Below, piece by piece: positions 1-5,803 of a stretch of DNA of 6,704 nt. The stretch spans positions 1 through 6,704 of the forward strand of contig CAJGDQ010000056.1 in the NCBI GenBank assembly GCA_904502215.1, given 5' to 3'. The notes below the pieces were generated by a model. It saw nothing but the letters and a program-made list of their open reading frames with translations, ran no database searches and was not told where the DNA came from. A program made the translations under genes and the position numbers. Each line of letters begins with the position of its first letter. Within the stretch, counting starts at the first letter, position 1. The DNA comes from Clostridiaceae bacterium. GTDB lineage: Bacteria; Bacillota; Clostridia; Oscillospirales; Acutalibacteraceae.

Positions 1-2557
1 TACCCTTATAGTTTTGAGTGAGAGCGGAAATATAAGCGATAGACTAAATAATATGGAAATTCAGCAGTCGGCCGATATTGAAATCTTTCTTGAAGAGGGA
101 TTTTTAAACGGCAAAACTGCGAAACTTTATCTTAGCAAATCGGAATTTTTAAGCTCGGTTAAGTATTCGGTTATTCTTGAAAATTTTCCGAGGAGTTCAT
201 ATCTTTTAAAGGTTAAGGATATAATCAATTTCAATTTTAAACGCTCTTCCTGTTGGTCGGGCGATATAAATGTTTTGCTTGAGGATATTGAATATATCCA
301 TTCGAATAAGGGCACAGTTGTTATTCTTGCGGGTGAACAAAAGGCGGCAAAGGTGCTTAGTAATACCCTTGAAGAAAAGGGTATAAATGCGGTTTTTGCA
401 TCTTCTGCCAATGAAATATCAGGCGGAGTAACTGTTATGACAGGTGGACTTTCAAGCGGTTTTGAAATTCCATCAGCGAGGTTTTTGCTCATAACCCATA
501 GGTATATTGCATCCGAAGGCAAACGCAAAAATAAACGACCTAAAAACGCTAAGGAAATCGGCTCTTTAGATGAGCTTAAAAGGGGCGATTATGTTGTTCA
601 TACGGCCCACGGTATTGGTATTTTTGATGGTATTAACCGCATAACAAATGCAGGTGTTACCAAGGATTATATAAAGATTAAATATGCAAAAAGCGATGTT
701 CTTTATGTTCCTGTAACCCAGCTTGATTTGGTTTCCCGTTATATTGGTGCGGCAACCGAGGATGGCGCTGTTAAAATCCATCGTTTAGGCGGCAGCGAAT
801 GGCAAAAAACAAGAAGCCGAGTCAAAAAGGCTGTTCGTGATATGGCAAAACAATTAACCGAGCTTTATGCCAAGAGAATGTCGGTTAAGGGTTATGCTTT
901 TGAGGCTGATACTGACCTTCAAAATGATTTTGAGCGCCGCTTTGAATATGAGGAAACTGAGGACCAGCTTCGTTGTATTAATGAGATAAAACAGGATATG
1001 GAAAGAGCTGTTCCGATGGATAGACTGCTTTGCGGAGATGTTGGCTTTGGCAAAACCGAGGTAGCTTTAAGAGCCGCCTTTAAGTGCATAAGTGAGGGTA
1101 AACAGTGCGCTTTGTTAGTGCCAACAACAATTCTTGCGATGCAGCATTATAACACTATTGTCCGCCGCTTCGGTGAAATGCCCGTAACGGTTAAACTTTT
1201 AAACCGATTTGTTTCTAAGAAGCAACAGGAAAAGATTATTTCTGACCTTAAATGCGGAAGACTTGATATGGTTGTTGGAACTCATAGACTCATATCAAAG
1301 GATGTTGCTTTTAAGGATATCGGTCTTGTTATTATTGATGAGGAGCAACGTTTTGGTGTTGCCCAAAAGGAAAGGCTTAAAGAACTTTATCCCTTTGTTG
1401 ATATATTAACCTTAAGTGCAACGCCGATACCGAGAACTCTTAATATGGCAATGTCGGGCCTTAGGGATATGTCTTCCATAGATGAAGCGCCCGGGGATAG
1501 ACACCCCGTTCAGACCTATGTGCTTGAATATAATCAAGGTGTTTTAATTGATGCAATAAATAAGGAAATTCGAAGAGGCGGGCAGGTTTATTATTTGCAT
1601 AACAGGGTTGAAAGCATTGAACGTTGCGCCGCAAGGCTCAAAGCAAAGCTTCCTGATGTTAGTATTGGAATTGCTCACGGAAAGATGAGCGAAGATGAGC
1701 TTACTAAGGTTTGGGAGGATTTATTAGAGCATAGGATAGACCTGCTAGTTTGCACAACTATAATTGAAACGGGAGTTGATGTTCCCAACGCCAATACCCT
1801 TATTATCGAGGATGCTGATAGAATGGGACTAAGTCAGCTTCATCAGTTAAGGGGAAGGGTTGGCCGTTCTCCTCGAAGAGCCTATGCATATTTTTGCTTT
1901 GGTAAGAATAAACAGCTTAGCGATATTGCCTCTAAAAGACTTGAGGCAATTCGTGAATATACAGAGTTTGGTTCGGGCTTTAAGATAGCAATGCGAGACC
2001 TTGAAATCAGGGGAGCGGGCAGTATCTTGGGTGGCGACCAGCACGGCAATATGGAATCGGTAGGCTATGATATGTATCTGAAGCTCTTATCTGATGCGGT
2101 TAATGAGCAAAATGGAGAGCCTGTTAAGGATGATATTCCTTGCACTATCGACCTCAATGTTTCGGCGCATATACCCGAAAGCTATATTGAATCCCTTTCG
2201 GCAAGGCTTGGCATTTATAAGAGAATTGCGGCGATTAGAACGGATGACGATGCTTCGGATGTTATTGATGAGCTTTGCGACCGCTTCGGCGAGCCGCCGA
2301 ACTCGGTTATGGGTCTTATTGATATTTCAATTTTAAGAAACAAAGCGGCGGCGGCCGATATAGCTGAAATAACCGGAACTGCAAATACTGCCGTTTTGCA
2401 TATAAATTCAATAAAACCCGAAATTGCCTCAAAGCTATCGGAGTATTTTGGACCAAGATTTATGCTTAGTGTAACAGGTAAACCCGTTTATAATATAAGG
2501 CTTAAAAAAGGTCAGAAAATGAGCGATTTGGTTTCGGAAATGGGAAAAGCATTGTAA
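1..2557 (+). CDS. mfd: Transcription-repair coupling factor Mfd, 5' truncated by the window edge
   Basis: Mfd is a cytoplasmic SF2 DNA translocase. It removes RNA polymerase stalled at lesions and recruits UvrA for nucleotide excision repair. The frame is open from base 2, so the gene starts upstream; the TTG at 14 is internal. About 850 residues are visible, against roughly 1150 for the family, and the missing part is most of the N-terminal UvrB-like module. Numbering from the codon at 14: RNA-polymerase-interacting CarD-like domain at about 185-275 (RGDYVVHTAHGIGIFDGI); Walker A GDVGFGKTE at 341-349; DEEQRFGV Walker B box at 442-449; SATPIPRTL at 468-476; TTIIETGVDVPNAN at 581-594; QLRGRVGR motif VI at 611-618; RIRGAG-like LEIRGAGSILGG at 663-674; C-terminal TRCF (D7) domain at about 710-810. 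It ends in TAA with no clear terminator hairpin, so some read-through into the next gene is possible. No frameshift is seen. Confidence 0.97.
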   Translation, partial: TLIVLSESGNISDRLNNMEIQQSADIEIFLEEGFLNGKTAKLYLSKSEFLSSVKYSVILENFPRSSYLLKVKDIINFNFKRSSCWSGDINVLLEDIEYIHSNKGTVVILAGEQKAAKVLSNTLEEKGINAVFASSANEISGGVTVMTGGLSSGFEIPSARFLLITHRYIASEGKRKNKRPKNAKEIGSLDELKRGDYVVHTAHGIGIFDGINRITNAGVTKDYIKIKYAKSDVLYVPVTQLDLVSRYIGAATEDGAVKIHRLGGSEWQKTRSRVKKAVRDMAKQLTELYAKRMSVKGYAFEADTDLQNDFERRFEYEETEDQLRCINEIKQDMERAVPMDRLLCGDVGFGKTEVALRAAFKCISEGKQCALLVPTTILAMQHYNTIVRRFGEMPVTVKLLNRFVSKKQQEKIISDLKCGRLDMVVGTHRLISKDVAFKDIGLVIIDEEQRFGVAQKERLKELYPFVDILTLSATPIPRTLNMAMSGLRDMSSIDEAPGDRHPVQTYVLEYNQGVLIDAINKEIRRGGQVYYLHNRVESIERCAARLKAKLPDVSIGIAHGKMSEDELTKVWEDLLEHRIDLLVCTTIIETGVDVPNANTLIIEDADRMGLSQLHQLRGRVGRSPRRAYAYFCFGKNKQLSDIASKRLEAIREYTEFGSGFKIAMRDLEIRGAGSILGGDQHGNMESVGYDMYLKLLSDAVNEQNGEPVKDDIPCTIDLNVSAHIPESYIESLSARLGIYKRIAAIRTDDDASDVIDELCDRFGEPPNSVMGLIDISILRNKAAAADIAEITGTANTAVLHINSIKPEIASKLSEYFGPRFMLSVTGKPVYNIRLKKGQKMSDLVSEMGKAL

Positions 2558-2578
2558 TGGTTATAGTTTAAAAAAATG

Positions 2579-2607
2579 TAGACATTTGAAAAAGTTTGTT
2601 GTATAAT
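2579..2607 (+). promoter_or_regulatory. Sigma-A type promoter of the lipoprotein-purC unit
   Basis: The -35 box is TAGACA (2579-2584, five of six to TTGACA) and the -10 box is a perfect TATAAT (2602-2607). The spacer is the optimal 17 nt. Transcription should start near 2614, leaving a leader of about 24 nt before the ATG at 2638. This gives the lipoprotein and purC their own transcript, separate from mfd. An overlapping TTGAAA at 2586 is only 10 nt from the -10 and is not the -35. Confidence 0.8.
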
Positions 2608-2625
2608 AATTCTATTGTAAATATT

Positions 2626-2631
2626 CGGAGG
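2626..2631 (+). promoter_or_regulatory. Ribosome binding site deciding the lipoprotein start
   Basis: CGGAGG lies 6 nt before the in-frame ATG at 2638. It selects this ATG over the longer frame from the TTG at 2596, which lies upstream of the -10 box and so outside the predicted transcript. An ATG at 2633 is out of frame. Confidence 0.85.
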
Positions 2632-2637
2632 TATGTT

Positions 2638-3717
2638 ATGAGATTGGTCAAAAAAATCATAGCTCTTGTTTTAGGTGTGCTTATGGCATTTTCTTTCACA
2701 GGATGTATTCATAAAAAGGGCGAAATAGCAGTCAAAATTAATGGGGTTGAGTTCACCTCGGCATATTATGCTTGCGCTCTTATCAATGCAAAAACCGAGG
2801 CTCAAAATAAGGTTAATGAAATCTTAACTGATGAGGAAAAATCATCAGGGGCTATAGATTATTCTAAAAAGAAGATTGATAAAAAACCTTTTGATGAATG
2901 GGTTAAGGATAAAGCTATAGAAAATCTTAAAACCATTGCCGCTTATAAGCTTTTATGCAAAGAAAACAAGCTTGAACTTACTGAAGAAGAGGCAAACAAC
3001 GCAAATATGTATGCTTCTTACTATTGGTCGAGTTACGGTTATTCTGCATATTTTGAGCCTAACGGAGTTAGTCAGGCGACCTATGCTGACTATATGAAGG
3101 ATACCTATTATTCTGAGAAATACTTTGAGTTCCTTTATGGTGAAAAGGGCGAGAAGGCTATTGAAGCTGGCACCGTTAAAACCAAGATTTACGATAACTT
3201 TATTATAGCAAATGTTATTAACGCTTCTTATGGTTCTGAGGATACCGATGCCGATAAAAAGCTTCTTAAGGAAAAGCTTGAAGGCTATGTAACCGCTCTT
3301 AAAAAAGGAACTAAAACCTTTGAGGCGGTTTATAAGGAATATAACGGAAATCAAGCCGAGGTTCCAACCGAAAACGAGGAAAAAGGACCCAAGGATAAAT
3401 ATGCAACCATCTTAGGTGCTGAGGGCACCAGCTATGCTAACGATAACTATAAAACAGTTAAAGATATGGCAGTTGGTGAGGTTAAGCTTATAGAACTTGA
3501 AGATAAGTCCGGCTTTGTTTTGGCGGTTAAGCAGGATATAACCGCAGATGATTATTATCTTGAAAATCTTGATATGACCGCTCGCCATCTCATCGCTGAT
3601 GAGGAATATAAGAAAACCATCGAAGATTATGCTAAAAAACTTGAGCCAAAGGTTAGCAAATATGCTATAAATCAGTTCAAGGTTGATAATATAGTAGAGC
3701 CGAATTACGGCTATTAA
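2638..3717 (+). CDS. Secreted SurA/PrsA-like foldase lipoprotein (degenerate parvulin type)
   Basis: A 359-residue predicted lipoprotein. The start is the ATG at 2638, chosen from its RBS and promoter. Residues 1-23 form a lipoprotein signal: basic MRLVKK, a hydrophobic stretch, then the lipobox FTGC with the acylated Cys at 23. The mature protein would be anchored outside the cell membrane. Residues 28-165 resemble a SurA/PrsA N-terminal chaperone domain (opening with a [16 protein letters not shown] strand-helix, then charged amphipathic helices and a Tyr-rich stretch at 125-165). Residues 188-300 have the order of a parvulin domain: a strand, a [19 protein letters not shown] helix, and a closing VGEVKLIEL...GFVLAVKQD. 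The usual ARHILV-like opening is replaced by IANVINA, so isomerase activity is doubtful. PrsA-type proteins fold exported proteins, and genes of this class often lie next to mfd in Clostridia. purC follows after 17 nt. I do not give it a symbol because the catalytic domain is degenerate. Confidence 0.75.
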   Translation: MRLVKKIIALVLGVLMAFSFTGCIHKKGEIAVKINGVEFTSAYYACALINAKTEAQNKVNEILTDEEKSSGAIDYSKKKIDKKPFDEWVKDKAIENLKTIAAYKLLCKENKLELTEEEANNANMYASYYWSSYGYSAYFEPNGVSQATYADYMKDTYYSEKYFEFLYGEKGEKAIEAGTVKTKIYDNFIIANVINASYGSEDTDADKKLLKEKLEGYVTALKKGTKTFEAVYKEYNGNQAEVPTENEEKGPKDKYATILGAEGTSYANDNYKTVKDMAVGEVKLIELEDKSGFVLAVKQDITADDYYLENLDMTARHLIADEEYKKTIEDYAKKLEPKVSKYAINQFKVDNIVEPNYGY

Positions 3718-3720
3718 TTA

Positions 3721-3725
3721 AGGAG
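3721..3725 (+). promoter_or_regulatory. Ribosome binding site of purC
   Basis: AGGAG sits 9 nt before the ATG at 3735, just after the lipoprotein stop codon. It fixes the purC start and fits translation from a shared transcript. Confidence 0.8.
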
Positions 3726-3734
3726 TGTTTCAAA

Positions 3735-4418
3735 ATGAAAAAAATTTATGAAGGAAAAACTAAGGACGTTTATGAGCTTGAAAACGGCAATGTTATGCTC
3801 AAGTTCAAGGACGATTGCACAGGTAAAGACGGTGTTTTCGACCCCGGCGAGAATACTGTTGGATTAACAATTGAGGGTATTGGAAAGGCTAATCTTGAAA
3901 CCTCTATTCATTATTTTGAGCTTCTTAAAAAAGCCGGAATTAAAACTCATTATGTAGGTGCTGACCTTGAGAACGCAACAATGGAAGTTCTTCCTGCAAC
4001 TGTTTTCGGTCATGGCTTAGAGGTTATTTGCCGTTTGGTTGCAACCGGAAGCTTTATTCGCCGTTATGGTGAGTATATGGCTGACGGCACTGTTTTAGAG
4101 GGTGGCTATGTTGAGTGCACCTTCAAGAACGATGAGAAGGGCGACCCACTCGTTACCGGCGAAGGCTTGGCAGCTCTTGGTGTTATGACTCCTGCTATGT
4201 TCGAAAGTATGAAGGAGCAAACCTTAAAGATTACAAATATTGTTGCTGATGATTTAAAATCTATCGGTCTCGACCTTTGGGATATTAAGTTTGAGTTCGG
4301 TTATAACAACGGTGAGGTTATCCTTATTGATGAGATTGCTTCGGGCAATATGAGAGTTTATAAGGACGGCAAAATTGTTGAGCCCGTTGAGCTAACAAAG
4401 CTTATTTTAAACAGATAA
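3735..4418 (+). CDS. purC: Phosphoribosylaminoimidazole-succinocarboxamide (SAICAR) synthase
   Basis: PurC joins CAIR and aspartate using ATP to form SAICAR in de novo purine synthesis; it is cytosolic. The protein has 227 residues, a little below the usual 230-240 for the bacterial single-domain form, and looks complete. Visible family motifs are the ATP-binding YEGKTKDVY (5-13), [17 protein letters not shown] (96-112), LWDIKFEFG (181-189) and [13 protein letters not shown] (197-209). The last replaces the common DEISPDxxRLWD form, so the SPD triplet becomes ASG. I recall similar GNMRVYKDG versions in other clostridial PurC proteins, so this looks like a subfamily trait, not decay. The start is an ATG with AGGAG 9 nt upstream. 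It lies 17 nt after the lipoprotein gene and probably shares its promoter. No other pur gene is visible, so purC is not in a classic pur operon here. Confidence 0.95.
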   Translation: MKKIYEGKTKDVYELENGNVMLKFKDDCTGKDGVFDPGENTVGLTIEGIGKANLETSIHYFELLKKAGIKTHYVGADLENATMEVLPATVFGHGLEVICRLVATGSFIRRYGEYMADGTVLEGGYVECTFKNDEKGDPLVTGEGLAALGVMTPAMFESMKEQTLKITNIVADDLKSIGLDLWDIKFEFGYNNGEVILIDEIASGNMRVYKDGKIVEPVELTKLILNR

Positions 4419-4550
4419 TTCCATAAAGAAGCATACAAATTTTAGAAAAACCATTTGCTCTTTTTTGTTGTATAACGAAAACTATGTGATAGTTGCGTGG
4501 TTCAAAAAAGGTTAATCGATGAATAATAAAAAATTGTAAAATGTGGTTTT
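4419..4550. other. Intergenic DNA after purC, no gene seen
   Basis: Apart from the weak terminator candidate, this stretch holds only an AACTAT-GTG-ATAGTT inverted repeat (4480-4494), a lone TATAAC box at 4471 without a well-spaced -35, and a six-codon ATG frame at 4519-4539. I see no credible gene. It ends where the MITE-like element begins. Confidence 0.6.
4436..4466 (+). terminator. Weak candidate intrinsic terminator of purC
   Basis: Shortly after the purC stop, CAAAT (4436-4440) can pair with ATTTG (4453-4457), with possible extra pairing outside it. It is followed at once by a CTCTTTTTT tract (4458-4466). The stem is short and AT-rich, so termination would be inefficient. The hairpins of the repeat element further on may do the real work. 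Confidence 0.3.
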
Positions 4551-4687
4551 GCCTCCCTCTGACGAGGAAGGTGGATTTTGAGAAGCAAAATACGGTGGGA
4601 GAGAAAAACTATAGATGAGATCTCAAGTTTGGTTATTATCTCCCTCAGTTTCGCTAACGCTCAACAGCTCCCTCATCAGAGGGAGCC
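4551..4687. mobile_element. MITE-like palindromic repeat element, 137 bp, non-coding
   Basis: The ends are imperfect inverted repeats: 4551-4567 (starting GCCTCCCTCTGACGAGG) matches the complement of 4671-4687 at 15 of 17 positions. Inside, GGGAGA (4597-4602) pairs with TCTCCC (4639-4644), and a palindrome TGAGATCTCA (4616-4625) sits close to the midpoint. Each half also folds locally: ATTTTG/CAAAAT (4575-4591) on the left and a perfect 8-bp GCTCCCTC/GAGGGAGC hairpin (4667-4686) on the right. It has no ORF, and I see no clear target-site duplication. The CTCCCTCATCAGAGGGAG ends resemble a dispersed repeat I recall from gut Clostridia. It would have to be moved by a transposase elsewhere, if it still moves at all. 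In the gap between convergent genes it could also act as a two-way transcription barrier. Confidence 0.7.
4667..4686. repeat. GC-rich 8-bp hairpin at the right end of the MITE-like element
   Basis: GCTCCCTC, loop ATCA, GAGGGAGC: a perfect stem in both directions. On the + strand it is followed by CGAGTATTTATT, too poor in T for a classic terminator, but it could stall or protect a purC transcript. Confidence 0.55.
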
Positions 4688-4805
4688 GAGTATTTATTAA
4701 ATCAGTTTACTGGTAACTAGTAAAACGTGCATGGCTGGCAGGCTAACCTTAAAACGCACTTGTGCATAGCTAGTGTTGCTTAGGGCTATGCCTGAAAAGG
4801 AAATG
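4688..4805. other. Structured intergenic stretch of unknown nature
   Basis: No gene is seen. It contains TTTACT/AGTAAA (4706-4711 with 4719-4724), a perfect 7-bp inverted repeat GCATAGC/GCTATGC (4764-4770 with 4785-4791), a short GCAC-TT-GTGC hairpin (4756-4765), and a diverged direct repeat described separately. It is less AT-rich than its flanks and might be a second degraded repeat or a small structured RNA. I do not recognise it. Confidence 0.45.
4721..4773. repeat. Diverged direct repeat, two copies
   Basis: Both copies open with TAAAACG (4721-4727 and 4750-4756) and then carry GTGCATGGCTGG (4727-4738) or GTGCATAGCTAG (4762-4773), identical at 10 of 12 positions. The second copy has about 6 extra bases between the two blocks. 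This suggests an old local duplication. Confidence 0.5.
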
Positions 4806-4836
4806 AAATATCCACCCGCATAGCGGGTGGATATTT
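4806..4836 (-). terminator. Strong hairpin, terminator of the small ORF, possibly two-way
   Basis: A perfect 14-bp stem, AAATATCCACCCGC paired with GCGGGTGGATATTT, closes over a 3-nt loop. Read on the - strand it begins 12 nt after the small ORF's stop and is followed by a moderately T-rich tail (CATTTCCTTTT). Read on the + strand its 3' arm ends in ATATTT followed by ATT, so it could also stop transcripts coming from purC. Confidence 0.75.
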
Positions 4837-4848
4837 ATTGCCAAAACA

Positions 4849-4962
4849 TTAGTTGTCCTTCTTATTTTGGTCCTTTTTGTTTTGGTCTTTTTTATTTTGA
4901 TTATTCTTGTTCTGGTCGTTCTTATTCTGGTTATTCTGATTTTTGTTATTATAATTATCCAT
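4849..4962 (-). CDS. Small Asn/Lys/Gln/Asp-repeat protein, 37 residues
   Basis: I do not recognise a named family. The ORF runs from ATG (4962-4960) to TAA (4851-4849). The product holds 15 Asn, 9 Lys, 6 Gln, 5 Asp, one Tyr and the initiator Met, with no hydrophobic residue after Met, so it should be disordered, soluble and basic. After MDNYNNKNQ it is five [N/K][N/D]QNK pentads plus KDN. The QNK codons are CAG AAT AAG, CAG AAC AAG, CAA AAT AAA, CAA AAC AAA and CAA AAT AAG. They differ only at synonymous third positions, which argues for selection on the peptide. A GGGGTG Shine-Dalgarno-like site lies 6 nt upstream and a strong hairpin begins 12 nt after the stop. tatD ends 52 nt upstream, with its terminator in between. 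A non-coding low-complexity tract is the alternative. No function can be assigned. Confidence 0.6.
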   Translation of the reverse strand: MDNYNNKNQNNQNKNDQNKNNQNKKDQNKKDQNKKDN

Positions 4963-4968
4963 TGAAAA

Positions 4969-4974
4969 CACCCC
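4969..4974 (-). promoter_or_regulatory. Shine-Dalgarno of the small ORF, buried in a hairpin arm
   Basis: On the - strand GGGGTG ends 6 nt before the small ORF's ATG. It matches the GGAGGTG-type consensus with one difference. All six bases belong to the 3' arm of the tatD terminator stem, so the site is unavailable while that stem is folded. Confidence 0.5.
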
Positions 4975-5008
4975 GCTTTCAAGATTATTATTTCTTGAAA
5001 ACGGGGTG
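4969..5008 (-). terminator. Intrinsic terminator of metG-tatD
   Basis: Read on the - strand, six bases after the tatD stop, CACCCCGTTTTCAAG pairs with CTTGAAAGCGGGGTG: a 15-bp stem with one G-U pair and a 10-nt loop. TTTT follows. The T-tract is short, so some read-through into the small ORF is plausible. Confidence 0.8.
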
Positions 5009-5014
5009 CTTATT

Positions 5015-5803
5015 CTATTTTAAAAATAAATTTTCGGCATTAAGAAAAGTTTGTTTCAAAATTTCTTCAGTTGTTGCATTTTTGATTTCGGCAATTTTTT
5101 CGGCCGAAAAATAAATCATTGCCGAATGGTTTGTTTTGCCTCTGAAGGGCACTGGGGTAAGATAAGGAGCATCGGTTTCAAGCAACATTCTATCCATTGG
5201 CAGCATTTTAACAACATCAGGCAATTTTTTTGCATTTTTAAATGTTATAACACCGCCAATGCCGATATATAGTCCCAAATCTATAAGCTCTTTAGCCATT
5301 TCGGGACTTCCCGAAAAGCTATGAACAACCCCTTTAGGTTTATATTCTCTTAAGATTTCGAGAGTATCGGCATGGGCATCTCTATCGTGGATTAAAACAG
5401 GAAGCTCTAATCTTTTTGCGAGTTCTAACTGCTTTATAAAAATCTCTTTTTGCTGAGGTTTGTTATCCTGAACCCAATAATAATCAAGCCCGATTTCGCC
5501 TATAGCAACGCATTTTTTATTGCTTGCTAATTTTTCGATTTCCTTAATAGTTGTGCCGCTATCTATGTTGCAAGGATGAATTCCAACAGCCGCATAAACA
5601 TTATCATATTTTTCGGCCATTTCGAGAGCTTTTATTGAAGACTTCTTATCGCAACCGCAGGATATAACAGCACCAACACTATTTTTAGTTAGTGTTGAAA
5701 GCAGTTTATCTCTTATTTCATCAAATCTTTCATCATCATAATGAGCGTGGGTATCAAATATAAGAGGTTTTTCAAGGGGTGTTTCGTTTAAAAATTCTAT
5801 CAT
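5015..5803 (-). CDS. tatD: TatD-family metal-dependent hydrolase
   Basis: This is a complete 262-residue TatD-family enzyme, the usual length for a TIM-barrel amidohydrolase-type protein. Family members are cytoplasmic two-metal nucleases (3'-5' exonuclease in the E. coli protein) or D-aminoacyl-tRNA deacylases; which applies here cannot be read from sequence. Metal ligands are all present: His19 and His21 in FDTHAHYDD, Glu103 in AIGEIGLDYY, His139 in PVLIHDRDAH, His161 in VVHSFSGS, and Asp211 in LLETDAPYLTP. The ATG overlaps the metG stop in an ATGA junction (5803-5800), so translation is probably coupled. The nearest SD-like GAGGG is 12 nt upstream, further than ideal, which fits coupling. 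Residues 1-13 form a short extension before the usual LIFDTHAH opening. metG-tatD is a long-known Firmicutes pair (metS-yabD in B. subtilis). A strong terminator follows. Confidence 0.94.
   Translation of the reverse strand: MIEFLNETPLEKPLIFDTHAHYDDERFDEIRDKLLSTLTKNSVGAVISCGCDKKSSIKALEMAEKYDNVYAAVGIHPCNIDSGTTIKEIEKLASNKKCVAIGEIGLDYYWVQDNKPQQKEIFIKQLELAKRLELPVLIHDRDAHADTLEILREYKPKGVVHSFSGSPEMAKELIDLGLYIGIGGVITFKNAKKLPDVVKMLPMDRMLLETDAPYLTPVPFRGKTNHSAMIYFSAEKIAEIKNATTEEILKQTFLNAENLFLK

Noticed and set aside
14..16. TTG as the start of the mfd reading frame
   Set aside because: The frame is open to base 2, the residues before it continue the Mfd sequence, and the family's N-terminal third is missing, so the gene begins outside the window.
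2596..2637. TTG start giving the lipoprotein 14 extra N-terminal residues
   Set aside because: It lies before the -10 box, has no ribosome site, and would spoil the lipoprotein signal peptide; the ATG at 2638 has CGGAGG 6 nt upstream.
3580..3597. ARHLIA in the lipoprotein as the parvulin ARHILV signature
   Set aside because: It lies at residues 315-320, near the C-terminus after the parvulin-like region, with too little sequence left to form the domain.
4471..4476. TATAAC as a promoter -10 box
   Set aside because: No -35 box is found at a 16-18 nt spacing and there is no gene downstream on that strand.
4519..4539. Six-codon frame (MNNKKL) before the MITE-like element
   Set aside because: It is too short, has only a weak purine-rich site upstream, and no supporting promoter or terminator.
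4727..4791. A tRNA gene in the structured stretch
   Set aside because: The stems do not form an acceptor, D, anticodon and T-arm set, and no GTTCRA-type T-loop is present.
4854..4943. CRISPR or non-coding tandem 15-bp repeat
   Set aside because: The period is 15 bp with no spacers, and the differences among copies fall mainly at synonymous codon positions, so it is better read as a coding repeat.
4770..4982. Longer - strand frame rich in I, T, R and K overlapping the small ORF
   Set aside because: It is the repeat tract read in another frame, runs through the terminator hairpins, and its start lies inside the tatD terminator.
4827..5114. + strand frame rich in Y, F, S and C across the repeat tract and the tatD 3' end
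   Set aside because: It is antisense to tatD and the small ORF, has no ribosome site, and its composition is that of a shadow frame.
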